Origin: Adenophora triphylla var. japonica
Taxonomy: Eukaryota; Streptophyta; Magnoliopsida; Asterales; Campanulaceae
Direction: 5' to 3'
Length of the DNA stretch: 64,000 nucleotides
Assembly: GCA_022495995.1 (NCBI GenBank)
Contig: JAFEMH010002448.1
Location: 1 to 64,000, forward strand
Program-made: the position numbers and the translations under genes
Shown here: positions 11,098-22,936 of the stretch, one piece after another
Numbering within the stretch: the first letter of the stretch is position 1
Layout: the number at the start of each line of letters is the position of its first letter
The notes under the pieces: generated by a model
Seen by the model: the letters and a program-made list of their open reading frames with translations, nothing else
What the model was told of the DNA's origin: nothing
Databases searched by the model: none

Positions 11098-11865
11098 ATG
11101 GTAACTCACAATAATCAGCCCCTGTCACTGCGATCCGTCCTTGAGAAGGACAAGCTCGAAGAGAATGGTACAAACTATTCTGATTGGATCAGAAGCCTAA
11201 GTATTGTTCTAATGCAAGAGAAGAAATTGTACGTTCTTGACGAACCCATTCCACCTACATCTGCTGCCAATGCTTCAAGGGCAGATAAGGATGAACAAAA
11301 GAAACATACTGATAATTCTAATGATGTGACATGCCTTATGCTTGCCACCATGTGTAAGGCTCTTCAGAAGGACCTTGAACACATGGAATTTGCTTTTGAT
11401 CTAGCCGAGCGCTTAAAGAAAATGTTCCAAGTGCAAGCTAGACAAGAGAGGTATGATGTGGTAAAGGACCTAAATGCATGCAAGATGTAAGAGGGTCAGT
11501 CAGTTGGTGCTCATGTCCTTAAGATGAAGGGTTACATTGAGCGTCTCGAAAGGCTTGGAAATCCGATGAGTTTGGAACTCGCCATGGATACGATATTAAA
11601 TTCATTGCCTGAAAGTTATGGTCATTTTATAATGCACTATCACATGAGTGGCATGTATAAGAATCTCTCGAAATTGCATGCGATGCTTAAAACCGCAGAG
11701 AAAAATATCAAGAAGCCTGGAGCGACAAATGTGTTAATGGTTATCAAAGGTAAAGGGTTCAAGAAAGATGGCAAAGGTAAAGCGAGTGTTGCTAAACCTA
11801 AGGTTAAAGTTGCCATTGCCGGAGATGCAACACCCAAGGTATCTCAAAAGAATGTGATTTTCTAG
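11098..11865 (+). pseudogene. Copia gag
   Basis: Starts MVTHNNQPLSLRSVLEKDKL; the LEENGTNYSDWIRSLSIVL stretch is the usual N-terminal gag signature of plant copia elements. The frame is interrupted by TAA at 11488-11490 (CAA in relatives: the context CKM-stop-EGQSV fits CKMQEGQ). It resumes in the same frame with GAHVLKMKGYIERLERLG and LNSLPESYGHFIMHYHM, then a Lys-rich tail, to TAG at 11863-11865. Gag forms the virus-like particle. One or two single-base changes account for its loss. Confidence 0.85.
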
Positions 11866-12087
11866 CATTTCCAAGAGGTTGGTGTTTTAAGCGTAATTGC
11901 AAGGCTTACAATGAAGGCCTAAAGGTGAAGAAGGGAAATACGATTGCTACTGATACAGGTATCTATGTGATAGATATTTTTCTTTCTATTTCTAGTTCAT
12001 GGGTATTAGATACCGGATGTGGATCTCACATTTGTTTAAATGTGCAGGGACTAAGGAATAGGAAGCTACTCAAACAAGGTGAAGTTG
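11866..12087 (+). pseudogene. Copia zinc knuckle remnant and start of protease
   Basis: After the gag stop a shifted frame holds the second half of a CCHC knuckle (FKRNCKAYNEGLKVKKGN), then SWVLDTGCGSHIC with the aspartic protease active site Asp-Thr-Gly at 12009-12017. The frame is broken at 12088 by a solo LTR and continues after 15019. The first cysteine pair of the knuckle is disrupted by the stop and frameshift. Confidence 0.75.
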
Positions 12088-13192
12088 TGTGAATACCCCG
12101 TTTCGATGCAACACGCATTCGGAAGTTTAAAATAAATAATCATGGAAAGTCGGACCGAAATGGGATATTCATTAAGTGACACTCGATTTAAACCATATTA
12201 AATCATATTTGTTTAATTTTATGAGAGTCGCCACGCCGCTTTGATATAGCCCAAAGCATTGAAAAAAGGCTAAGCATGTGATTACAACAGAAGAAGAAAC
12301 GTTATCACTCCTATTGCCCGACGGATCGGTCTTTCTAGCATGTGGGGTGTTGGTTGTGTGCGGTGTTTACAGGAATAGATAGAAGAAGCGGGATCATGCA
12401 TAAGGAGGAGGGGAGAGAAAGAATTAATTGATGATCACACCCTAGAACCTTTGATTTAGGCCCTCGGAAGGTACACTAATCAACGTTCATCCTTGGGGAA
12501 TTGTTGATCATGGGATGATTATTACTAAGGTGGAAGGAAAGAAATAGTTCCTAGATCCATTAGATTTCTTGAGTGAAATCCTAGACCATCATCGGCTATA
12601 CATACTTAAACATATTAAAATAGTCCTAAATCTAGTATATAGGCACAATTAGAACATGTTAGGCATGCAAATAAACTATCTTAATCTAGTATGGCAAGAA
12701 TAATAATAAAGAACGGAATATTAAATAAAAGACTTACCAATTTTGGCAAGGCTTTGGGGTCGAATCTAACAAGATTTGAAGCGATATTGGGAGATGTGTG
12801 GAATGGAAAACTCAGGTTTAGTCTTGACTTTTTCCACTGAGAATGTGTTGTGTTAAGAATGTGAACAGTGTGCATGTATTTATAGTGCTCGGGAAGTGGG
12901 CCTTTATGGCTGATGGACTGAAGAAAAGGGTCGATCGAACCTTTCTGGAGAAGGGTTGATCGAACCTTAAAAGGGTCGATTGAACCTTTACGAGAAGGGT
13001 CGATCGAACCTTTACGAGAAGGGTCGATCGAACCGTTTTACCAGGCGTAGCCTTCACGTCAGCAGCTGTTGACGGCGCGAGAAAGAGAAATATTTAAAAG
13101 AGTAATTAGGGTTTTGTCAACCCTAATCAGTCCAAAACAATTCTTTTAGGAACAAGATTAAAATATCTTTTCTTTAGGACTGGGTACTAACA
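12088..13192 (-). mobile_element. Solo LTR, minus strand, Tat-type family
   Basis: On the minus strand it begins TGTTAGTACCCAGTCC (13192) and ends GGGGTATTCACA (12088). A perfect 5-bp duplication AGTTG flanks it (12083-12087 and 13193-13197). It carries TATAAATA on the minus strand (12877-12885), five upstream copies of GGGTYGATYGAACC (12928-13034), and GGCGTGGCGACTCTC (about 12224-12238). No internal region remains, so it is a solo LTR formed by LTR-LTR recombination. Confidence 0.93.
12928..13034 (-). promoter_or_regulatory. Five-copy inverted-repeat array upstream of the LTR TATA box
   Basis: GGGTCGATCGAACC-type quasi-palindromes (centre TCGATCGA) start at 12928, 12953, 12973, 12998 and 13021. 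In LTR orientation they lie upstream of the TATA at 12877-12885. The position matches the palindromes in the other Tat-type LTRs, but the sequence is different. Confidence 0.6.
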
Positions 13193-13203
13193 AGTTGACC
13201 TAC

Positions 13204-15014
13204 TGTAAGTACCCAAATCTGGCTCATGCCTTCAGATAAAGTTTCCCGGCAATTTCCCGGACTTTCCTAAAGTTCAGGGGCAATTTGGGAACTTTCTGAA
13301 ACCTTTCAAGGGGCGAAGGACTTGCAAGGAATTAAAATTCCACATAGTCCTTCGCTGGAAAAGCCCTTCTAGAAGGCCACCTTGCATGTTTCTAGAAATA
13401 AGCTGAGTCACCTCTGGATAAGACCGCACGGCCTTATTAGCCTTGGGGTTACAGCCGCACGGCTTCATTAGCCATCACCAGACTACCTATAAATAAAGGC
13501 CTCCTCTACCCATTTTGATATACAGTTTTTAGCATTGTTACTCTGCCAAAATTCCTACACGAATTTCCAGAGAGCTGAGAGCAACCAAAACCACCTCCCT
13601 CCTTTTCAAAACCCTTCAAAAGTTGGTCCTTCCTTAGGCAAACTTCAAGGAGATAGACGGACACCACCATTGGTAACCTCTCCTCCTCTTTTTCTTGAAA
13701 TATACTTTTCATTATTTGATATATTGCTCCTTGCTTTATATATTGCTATTTACTTGCTTGGTATTTGATATATTGTCATTAAAGATCACATCTTTAATCA
13801 TGTAGATCATATTACTCCCTTTCCCTTATCACATGGGATCCATGGAAGATCCAACCCAAGGATGAACAATAAGACCTCAAAAGGCTTGCTCTAGGGTGGA
13901 TCTCTCACATGGTGATGTGAAAATAGCATCTTTACATACAAAAATGTCATCTTTACATATAAAAATGTCATCTTTTTCACTAAAAATGTCATCTTTATGC
14001 ATGCATTTTATCCCCCATTTCCATAGACCTTGCTTCCAAGGATTGTCCACCTAAAAGGTTCATAAAGGACATAGGAAGCCATAAAGGTCCTTCCTTTTCA
14101 TTCCTAGTCTTAGCTTGCATCATGTTCATTACATATGTTAGTGTAAAAATGTCATCTTTAGCTTAAAAATGCATTCCCCATGTCCCTCACGGTTGGATCT
14201 CTCTCCGAGGATTGCCTAGTGACCTTCATAAGGCACAAAAAGGCATAGGATGAGTATAAAGATCCAATCTTTATACCCCTCCCTTAGTCCCCTTTGGTAC
14301 TTGGAACATATCTTGGGGCGTAATGGTGTAAAGGTCCTATCTTTACATCATTTCCTCCACTTAAAGATGCCATAGACGGATTCTCCTTTAGAAAAGGATG
14401 AACTTGAGCCACATATCTCCGATCATCACTTGAGACGAGCATAAATTTCCCGAAAGAGCTCAAATTGTCTCAAGATGTAGGATTGATGGGCAAAGGTCAT
14501 TCCTTTCTAAAGAGTCTCATCCTTGGACTATAAAAATGGTGTCCCTATCTTGATCACATGTGACCCATGGTCTCATCATGATGATCATAAGTCCAAGATG
14601 AGAACGGGACCAAAGTCCCTAACACATAAAAATCCAAGAAATCCCGAGCGATAACCAACTCATGGTTTATACGTCCGGAAGACCACTTGGTACATTCCCT
14701 CCATTTCAAAACATACATCCCACACATGAAAACATGAAGGCAAGCATGAAAATCGAATCTTGGAAGACTTGCTTCGACAAGGCTCTTTGGGTGAACAACG
14801 ATCCGTTCTTCCCAAAGGGTAACTTAACCTCCGGACCCAAATCCTTTTTTTCAAAGTTTTGAGGAAATCAAAATGGCGTGGCGACTCCGTTTTTCAATTT
14901 AAACCGGATGTTTGCAAACCGATGTGAGCCGGTGATCCCCTTACACGAGAAATCGGTTCCAAAAATAAAAATAAAAAAACAAAAGAGCCGCAAATCTTGG
15001 GCACCACATTCACA
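13204..15014 (+). mobile_element. Solo LTR, plus strand, second Tat-type family
   Basis: Begins TGTAAGTACCCAAATC (13204), ends CACATTCACA (15014), and is flanked by a perfect CCTAC duplication (13199-13203 and 15015-15019). TATAAATA is at 13488-13495, with inverted repeats GACCGCACGGCC (13422-13433) and AGCCGCACGGCT (13453-13464) just upstream. TGGCGACTCC lies at 14879-14888. It sits 11 bp from the other solo LTR and points the opposite way. Its start matches the LTRs at 2953 and 28845, but the body differs, so it is another family. Confidence 0.93.
13422..13495 (+). promoter_or_regulatory. LTR core promoter: two inverted repeats and a TATA box
   Basis: GACCGCACGGCC and AGCCGCACGGCT, each an inverted repeat around CA, the second followed 23 bp later by TATAAATA (13488-13495). 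Confidence 0.55.
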
Positions 15015-15019
15015 CCTAC

Positions 15020-16210
15020 GTGCGGGGAATGGAGCAAGAGTTGCTGCATTAGCCGTAGGGACATATGATGTAACTTTACCTAGTGGATTAGTGCTTGTTT
15101 TGAACAATTGTTACTATGTTTCGGATTTGAGTAGAAATATTATTTCCGTTTCTTGTTTGGATAATGAAGGTTTTAGGTTTCTTATTGAGAATAAGAAATT
15201 TTCTATTTATTTAAATGATATGCTCTATTGTATTGCAAATTCATTTAATGACCTTTATGTTCTTGATGTTGATGAGAAACAAAATAATTTTGAAGATATT
15301 TATCATATGGACAAGAAGTCTAAACCGAATGATGTGAACAACACGTTCATGTGGTATTGTCGGCTTGGTCATATAAATGAGAAACGCATATCTAAACTTC
15401 ATAAGGATGGACTTTTAGACTCACATGATTATGAATCATATGAGGTATGCGAATCTTGTTTATTGGAAAAAATGTCCAAACCACCCTACACTAAGAGTAG
15501 TGAAAGGGCTAGTTACTTATTGGGCCTAATACATACCGATGTATGTGGACCAATGAGCAGCATTGCTAGGGGAGGATTTCGGTATTTCATTACATTCACC
15601 GATGACTTATCTAGATATGGCTATGTCTATATAATGAAGTCCAAGAGTGAATCGTTTGAGATGTTTAGAACATTTCAAAATGATGTACAAAATCAACTTG
15701 GCAAAACTATTAAATCACTTTGATCCGTTCGTGGTGGAGAATTTTTGAGCCATGAATTTGACAATCATCTCAAAAACTGTGGAATTGTTTCAAAGTTGAC
15801 TCCACCCGGTACACCACAATGGAATGGAGTGTCCGAGAGGAGGAATAGAACCTTATTAGATATGGTTTGTTCGATGATGAGTCAAGTTGACCTTCCTATT
15901 TCCTTTTGGGGACATGCATTAGAGACTGATGCGTTCACACTGAACAGAGTCCCTACTAAATCGGCTCCTAAGACTCCACATGAGATGTGACATAGAAGAA
16001 AACCTAGTTTGTCTTTCATGAAGATTTGGGGTTGCGAAGCTTATATGAAGAGACTTGTCTCTGATAAGTTAGCACCTAAATCTGACAAGGTTATTTTCGT
16101 TGGTTACCCTAAGGAAACCAAAGGGTATTACTTTTACAACCACAATGAGAACAAAGTGTTTGTTGCTCAATATGGTACTTTTCTTGAGAAACAGTTTCTC
16201 AATAAATGAA
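15020..16210 (+). pseudogene. Copia protease end and integrase
   Basis: Resumes after the solo LTRs with GNGARVAALAVGTYDV (protease C-terminal part). The GAG-pre-integrase zinc site HHCC follows (WYCRLGHINEKR; then CESCLLEKM), then the core with Asp in HTDVCGP and Asp in FTDDLSRYG, and the catalytic Glu in GVSERRNRT. Stops: TGA 15721-15723 (CGA expected), TGA 15988-15990 (TGG expected), TGA 16207-16209 (CGA expected). All are transitions. The integrase would insert the cDNA; this copy is dead. Confidence 0.88.
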
Positions 16211-17871
16211 CTAGTGGGAGTAAAATTGAACTTGAAGAAGTTCAAGAACCCGAAAATTACATGGAACCAATAGTAGATACGGAACCAAGTCCACAAGAAG
16301 TTGTGGAACCGGTTCAAGATCCACAAGTCCATCGTAGATCGGATAGGTTACGATCCGCACTCGAGAGATATAGATTTCTCGTGTCAGAAAGTAATGAAGT
16401 GGAAGTCATTGAGAATTACGAACCTACTTCCTATCAAGAGGCGATGTCCACTCCCGATTTGGATAAATGGTTAGAAGCCATGAAATCCGAATTGCAATCC
16501 ATGTCGGATAATCAAGTTTGGAACTTGATTGAGCCACCCGAAGGGTTAAAAACCATAGGGTACAAGTAGATCTTCAAGAATAAGACTGACATGGATAGGA
16601 AGGTGCATACTTACAAGGCTAGGCTTGTAGCAAAGGGATATAGGCAGATTCATGGGGTAGACTATGATGAAACCTTTTCGCTTGTTGCCATGCTTAAGTC
16701 TGTTAGAATTTTAATTGCCATAGCCGCGTATTATGACTACGAGATATGGCAAATGGATGTCAAAACAGCTTTCCTAAATGGGAAGTTACTCGAGGATGTG
16801 TATATGACACAACACGAAGGTTTTGTCGATCGAAAAAATTCTAACAAAGTGTGCAAGTTGCAAAGGTCCATATATGGATTGAAGCAAGCTTCTAGGAGTT
16901 CGAATCTTCGTTTTGACGAAAAGCTCAAAGAGTTTGGCTTTGTCAAGAAAGAAGATGAACCTTTTGTATACATAAAATTCAGTGGGAGCGTAGTATTATA
17001 TCTCTTATTGTATGTCGATGATATCTTACTCATTGAAAACAACATTCCTACACTTCAGACTGTCAAGTCTTGGTTAGGGAAATATTTCTCAATGAAAAAT
17101 ATGGGTGAAGCCGCTTATATTCTTGGCATCAAGATCTATAGAGATAGATCTAGAAGGATAATTGGTTTGAGTCAAAGTACCTACATTGACAAGGTTCTTA
17201 GAAGATTCAAGATGGAAAATTCTAAGAGAGGTAACTTGCCAATGGATCATGGTGTTACTCTTAGCAAGACTTAGTGTCCTAAGACAACTGATGAGCGAAA
17301 GAGGATGAATGAGGTTCCATACGCTTCGGCTATTGGATCTATCATGTATGCCCTAATTTTTACTAGACTCGACGTCTCGTATGCTCTAAGCATGATGAGT
17401 CGATACCAATCTGATCCTGGTGAAAACCATTGGATGGCAGTTAAGACGATCCTTAAGTATTTAAGAAGGACTAAGGATGCGTTCTTAATCTTTGGAGGGA
17501 TGAAAGATGATCATGTTGTAAAAGGTTACACAGTTTCAAGCTTCCAAATCGACAAAGATGATTTCCGATCGCAGTCAGGATTTGTGTTATGCTTAACGGA
17601 GGTGTGATATGTTGGAAGAGTTCCAAGCAAAGTACTATTGCCGATTCTACAACTGAGGCTGAATATATAGCGGCATCCGATGCAGCTAAGGATGCAGTTT
17701 GGATCAAGAAGTTCATTAGTGATCTGGAAGTTGCTCCAAGTATCACTAATCCGGTAAAAATTTATTATGACAATAATGGTGCCATTGCGCAAGCAAAGGA
17801 ACCAAGGTCATTTCAGCGATCCAAACACATACTTAGACGTTTTCATCTCATTTGAGAGTTCATTGATAGGA
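16211..17871 (+). pseudogene. Copia reverse transcriptase and RNase H
   Basis: RT signatures: KARLVAKGYRQIHGVDYDET, MDVKTAFLNGKL (first catalytic Asp), SIYGLKQASR, and YVDDILL at about 17011-17031 with both Asp intact. RNase H: STTEAEYIAASDAA and DNNGAIAQAKEP. Stops at 16567-16569 (TAG for TGG) and 17272-17274 (TAG for CAG), and a frameshift near 17590, separate the pieces. The domain order (integrase before RT) proves copia. The C-terminal residues run to about 17850, before the polypurine tract. Confidence 0.9.
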
Positions 17872-17999
17872 GAGACGTTAAGATATGCAAGGTATCAACC
17901 GATGATAACATTGTGGATCCGCTTACAAAGCCCCTCGCACAAGCAAAGCATGATGGTCATGTTATGTCCATGGGTATACGATACATAGATAGAGCCTAG

Positions 18000-18587
18000 T
18001 GCAAGTGGGGGATTGTTGGTGTAATGCCCTAGGCGTTTAGTTATGTTTGACTAATAACATAAATCGCAATGTAATCGTCTTATCATCTATATAGAGATTT
18101 TTTATTTGATTTATTATATGTTTGCATGTTTATTATAATAACCTGCATCCCTAGTTATTGTGAATGACTAGTATAAGTTATTAATGGATAATCATGGAGA
18201 TGATTATATGCATGTGATGCATATTACACTTATGGGTACTTGCTAGAGAACAAGTACTGGACTTGACCTACTGATAAAATTTATGACATGGTCTATATTC
18301 ATATGTGTCATGATTAAATCTCATGATAGTCATGTCATTGAATCCTTTGCACCTGAGATTATCATCGTCTTCCACTTGATGAACATTGTGCTTGATGTAG
18401 TCTAACACTATCTTTAATAGGATAGCAATAAGGGCTATGTTGGCACGATTGGATTCTTGTAGGGAAGGATGATAAGTCAAGTTGAGATTTGTCCCTCTCG
18501 TTGAGAGAGATGTTTGCTTGGACCCCTCGATGAATAGTGTTGATGAAATGTGTGGCCACACTCAAGAGGTTTGATAGAGACCGAATG
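18000..18587 (+). mobile_element. Copia polypurine tract and truncated 3' LTR
   Basis: The polypurine AAGTGGGGGAT (about 18003-18013) is followed by the LTR start TGTTGGTGTAATGCCC at 18014. The LTR is cut at 18587 by the gypsy element; I could not find the rest beyond the gypsy element. The interior has no coding content. Confidence 0.8.
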
Positions 18588-19548
18588 TGTAACACCCGAG
18601 GATCTCTTCCCTACTTGTGCTACTAGTTTAATTTAAGTAATATATTATTGTATGATTTTTATTTTTATATTGCTAGAAGATTTTGGGTAATTTTGGAGTT
18701 TTGATGCATGTTAGTCAATTGTGATACATGAATTTGAATTAGGCCTATTTAGTTGGTCTAATTAACTAAAGTGTTGAATTTGGGTTAGTTTTGAATCCCT
18801 TTTTGACTCGTTTGACTCATTGACTATTTTGGTTTAGTTTGACTGTGTTTATTCTTATGGTGTGCTCGGGTGAATGATCGAAGTGGTCGGTTTAAAAGAA
18901 ATACTTTTGTGTTATCTTTGGATTCCGTTAAAATAATAATAAAACTACGTTTGATATAAAATTTTTGATTTGAGAAATATTATTTAATTGTTTTTTTGTT
19001 GTGAAATTACGTAAATTTGATTTGAGAAAGTTTTAAGTTTGTGAACTTTAACAAATAAATTTATTGAAATACCACTTTTGACATATTTGACTAATTAATA
19101 TTTTATTAATTTTTCCTTTATCCCTATTAGTTTAAAGGATAATCTTTGTAGTAAATTTTTAGTTTGACTAAGTTATATTTTATTAACTTTAGGTTTAATA
19201 TATTAATATTAGAAAATAAAGGAATGGTACCAAATTGTTTGTAATGTAATTTCTTCTTGAGTTGCCCATTTGCTTGGGGTTGGTCCATTCCATTGCTTGG
19301 GCTTTTGGGGCCCACCTTAAAAATTAAATTGAAGATAAATAGAGAGAGTTCTAGAGAGGTCATATTTACCTCTTACTTTATTTTCTTTTCATTCTTTCTT
19401 CTTTCCTTCTTTCCTTCTTGCTTTATTTTCTTTTCTTTCTTTCTTCTTTCCTCCTTTCACAGCCGAGAGAGTAGGAGGAGATTTAGTGGAGATCAAATTA
19501 CCAAGTCTCCAAATTCACTTAAAAATTTTCTTCTTAGCCTGTGTGTGT

Positions 19549-19595
<47 letters not shown>

Positions 19596-20783
19596 TAGTA
19601 GTTTCTTTTGGGTGAATTTTTGAAGATTTCAACCCCGTTTCCAAATTCAACTTCGTAGAAGTGTTGAGCCCGACGAGGGAAGCAGTATAGCACCATTTTC
19701 TCCTACTTTAATCGTTAGAAATTCGTCAATTTGGTAAGTTACTCTTTCTCTTGTTTTTGATTTAAATGGTAATACTCAATCCCTAAGGAAAATAGGGATT
19801 ATGCTGGGTAAGGATTGAGTATTACCTACTAGTATGTGTTTAATTCATGTCAAGTATGTGATTAATTATACTTTGGATTATATACTCTTATATCTATGAA
19901 TTTAGAGTGATTGTGTTGTTAAATAATGGAATTAATTGTTGTATAAATGATTTGTTACAATGATAATTATAGAGTTGATTCATGATTATGTGGGTTGGTG
20001 TTCTGAGTTGGATATTAATTCATGTAAATATCCTGCTGAAAATTTGTGCATAAATGTGTGTATGTAGTATGTGTGAGTATGTTGAGAACAAATATACACC
20101 TTAATAAAAGGTTAATTATTTAAACTTGAACATAAGAGAAAGCCTGGCCGGCATTGTTGTTATAGCCGAATTGGAGCAATATAGCACAATTCAAATGGCT
20201 ATTGTTTCGGATTACGATATCCGGTGGATTGCGCCCAAGATAAATAAAACTTGGCTCTGTTGATGAAAATGATAATGATAAAAGAATAACAAAATTTTGG
20301 AATGGTTTTGTTTATTGAATTATTGAGTGAAATTTGTGCGTCGGAATGCCTACGTGTGATGCATTATTGTGATATATGGAGATTAAATGTTTAATTGATA
20401 TTGTTTAAATTCAGTAACTTACTGAGTATTTTAATACTCATATGTACTATATTTTCGTGTCCTTATTTTCCTTAGGGTCTTCTCTGGGAGATAGCTCGAA
20501 GAAAGGCACCGACGAGTCTTGAGGATAGTTGGGAAACTTTTTGGGGTAGGTTGTGAACCTTGTGTAATATTTTGATGGTTGTAGAGATAAATTCCTGATG
20601 ATGTTCTTTTGTTGGAAAACAATTTTAGTTTGTAAATATTAAACCTTATTCTTTTGTGGCCTTGGTGGTCATCGTATTGTAGTAAAAATATCTCTTGTAT
20701 TTAAGTCTTTAGTTTATGATTTGTTTTTGTTTTAACGTGTCAATTCTGAGTTCTGTGTGGGAACTTGGAATTGGGGCGTTACA
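18588..20783 (+). mobile_element. 5' LTR of the chromovirus element
   Basis: TGTAACACCCGAGGATC start and GGGGCGTTACA end. It contains a CTTT-rich tract (about 19370-19460) and a (GA)n run at about 19552-19591, much longer than in the 3' LTR. The direct repeat ATACTCAATCCCTAAGG ... GATTGAGTATTACC near 19770-19830 can fold into a hairpin. Confidence 0.92.
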
Positions 20784-20784
20784 G

Positions 20785-20798
20785 TTGGTATCAGAGCC
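20785..20798 (+). other. Primer-binding site, initiator tRNA-Met type
   Basis: TTGGTATCAGAGCC lies 1 nt after the LTR end; it is the standard plant chromovirus site. Confidence 0.9.
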
Positions 20799-20907
20799 AG
20801 GTTTAGATGTCGGCCAGGATAGGTTCCTTGGCCTAGGTGGGATTAGTGGGATGGTGTGTGATAGGATCTCACGTTGAGTGCCTACGTGTGTGTGGTTGCA
20901 GGTGAAT

Positions 20908-22050
20908 ATGGAAGGTGATGGAAGTACACATCACAACGGGAATACTGGTGTGACACCCCAAGAGGGCATTGAGAGGATTGAGACTAGTGACCCTCGCAGG
21001 GAGGCCCAACCGGGGCAGGATCAGACTAGACAGTCAGAGCAGATGACAGCCATGTACGGAGTATTTATGAGGATGATGCAAGAAATGAATCAGTTCATAA
21101 ATGCTGGAAATACTTCATCACTGGACTGGGGCAGGAAATCCACCATCGGATCATCAAGGAAATCAACGAGAAGTTCGAGATGTGCCATATGCTATCAAAC
21201 TGGAGAGATTTTTAAAATTAAAGCCAAAAAGTTACAAAGGGGAACCTGATGCAGACAAAGCTGAAGAGTGGGTCGAGGGGATTGAGAAGATATTTGATGT
21301 GCTTGATTGTACGAAAGAAGAAAAAGTCAGATTCGCAATTTTTAAGCTCGAAAGTGCAGCAGAAAACTGGTGGAAAATACTAAAGGTAAAATGGGAGCGA
21401 GATCACACCCCGCAAATATGGAATACTTTTGTTGAGGATTTTAGAGCCACTTATGTGCCCTAGATCGTGCAAGACAAGAAGGAATCAGAATTCTTGGCAT
21501 TGGAACAAGGGAGTCTATCCATTGCTCAGTACTCTGCGAAGTTTACGGAGCTAGCTCGTTACTGCCCTCATTTAGTACCGAATAAACAGAAGAAGGTTGA
21601 AAGATTTGTAAAAGGAATGAAGACAGAATTTAGGAAACAACTCCTGTCATTAAGATTAATGGATTTTCGGGATGCTGTTGACCGCGCATATGCTATTGAG
21701 AGGGACATTGATGACCATAAATGGAAAGGGCCAACTGGTGCAGGACAACAATCGGCTCAGAGGAGCTAATAGAGGAGTTAATACAAATGCGGAAATAAAG
21801 GAGGTAATCGAGAATTGAAGGAGTAACCAGTTCCGCCCATCGACAGGAAATACTCAAGGGAATTTTAACCCTGTTGCACCGGCACGGCAGAATACTGAGG
21901 TTGTTTGTACCTACTGCTTGAAGAAAGGACACACCGAGGAGAAATGTCACAGAAAAATGAATGTTGAAGGGAAGGTTACTACATGCTTCTGGTGTGGAGA
22001 GTCGGGACACTACTTTCGAGATTGTCCTAAGGGGGTGAGTACCCAGGGCG
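20908..22050 (+). pseudogene. Chromovirus gag with zinc knuckles
   Basis: Starts MEGDGSTHHNGNTGV. The retrotransposon gag core includes FLKLKPKSYKGEPDADKAEE, KLESAAENWWKILK and ELARYCPHLVPNKQKKVERF. Two zinc-finger-like sites follow (CTYCLKKGHTEEKC; then the CCHC knuckle CFWCGESGHYFRDC). The frame changes near 21180 and has TAG at 21461-21463 (context VP-stop-IVQDKK) and stops near 21768. Gag would package the RNA. At least three lesions make it non-functional. Confidence 0.85.
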
Positions 22051-22751
22051 GGCTCTTGGAGGCTGTCTGCGGTGCTAAGAGAGATGCAGAGGGAAAGGAA
22101 AAAGTACAGGGTCGAGTGTTCATGCTTGATGCTAGGAGTGTGCCGGAGTCTACTGCTGTCATAGGAGGTACACTTTGAGTCTTTGATTCTGAGGCACGGG
22201 TTCTCATCGACCATGGGTCCTCACATTCTTTCGTTGCATTGCACTATACTTCTCATTTGTGTGTGTGCTCTGAGTCTTTGGATGGATTATGTGTTAGAGG
22301 TTTCTACCCCTGTTGGTATCACCTTGGTTGCTACTGAAGTTTACAAATATTGTGATGTGCATATTGCTGATCATGTGTTGCATGCGAATCTTGTTGCTTT
22401 GCCTATATCTGATTTCGATGTCATTCTGGGAATGGATTGGTTAAGTGAGCACCATGCTATAGTTGACTGTAGAAAGAAAATTGTTACTTTTGTCATGCCA
22501 AACATTCCTGCTTTTACATTTGTGGGTCAGCATACTATGAAGGGTGTCCGTTTAATTTCTTCTTTAAAGGCTTGTAAATTATTGGGTAGTGGGTGCACTA
22601 GGTAATTGGCTTCGATTATTGATAATAGTAAACCCAAGTTAAAACTTGAGGATGTCCCTGTTGCTAGAGAATTCCCTGATGTGTTCTCCACGGAGTACAA
22701 ATTACCGCCTGACAGGGAAATAGAGTTTTGTATTGAGTTGTTGCCCAGGAC
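22050..22751 (+). pseudogene. Chromovirus aspartic protease region
   Basis: The sequence around 22200-22220 encodes VLIDHGSSHSF, the retropepsin-type active site (Asp-x-Gly-Ser; His replaces the usual Ser/Thr), in a different frame from the downstream HVLHANLVALPISDFDVILG and MDWLSEHHAIVDCRKK. A frameshift therefore separates the halves, and TAA at 22603-22605 follows. The segment ends where the MITE interrupts the linker to RT. Confidence 0.75.
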
Positions 22752-22936
22752 CAGTGTTCTAAAAGACCCCGTCTAAGGGCGCCTAGGCCCCGCCTAGGCG
22801 CTAGGACCCTCTCCAACGCCTAGTTCTAAGCCCCGCCTAGGTCCCGAATAATCCCAACTAATCCCGACTAGTCCCCACCTAGGCGCTAGGCCCGGCTCCG
22901 CCGCCTAGCATCCGCCTAGCGCTTTTTAGAACCTTG
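22752..22936. mobile_element. hAT-like MITE, 185 bp, GC-rich
   Basis: Termini CAGTGTTCTAAAAG and, on the other strand, CAAGGTTCTAAAAAGCG, flanked by the 8-bp near-duplication CCCAGGAC (22744-22751) and CCCGGGAC (22937-22944). CAGTG-type ends with an 8-bp duplication fit hAT. The interior is rich in self-complementary CGCCTAGGCGCTAGG motifs and encodes nothing. It lies in frame-critical sequence between protease and RT. Confidence 0.85.

Larger units (their letters stand above)
9030..18587 (+). mobile_element. Decayed Ty1/copia retrotransposon carrying three insertions
   Basis: The order is the 3' end of a 5' LTR (ends CCAACA at 9237), primer site, leader, gag, protease, integrase, reverse transcriptase, RNase H, polypurine tract and a truncated 3' LTR: the copia order, with integrase before RT. 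The start of the 5' LTR is not resolved. Insertions: a foldback element (9327-10316), solo LTR (12088-13192, minus), solo LTR (13204-15014, plus), and at 18588 the gypsy element that cuts the 3' LTR. Every internal stop inspected fits a C-to-T or G-to-A change. Confidence 0.9.

Noticed and set aside
19257..19595. Small protein ending in Arg-Glu repeats
   Set aside because: It is the translation of a (GA)n microsatellite inside an LTR; the other LTR copy lacks the frame.
20785..20798. tRNA gene
   Set aside because: The tRNA-like match is only the primer-binding site complement; no cloverleaf surrounds it. The same applies to 30975-30992 and 51023-51040.
22752..22936. GC-rich self-complementary insert as a structured ncRNA
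   Set aside because: Terminal inverted repeats and the 8-bp flanking near-duplication identify a MITE insertion; no evidence of independent RNA function.
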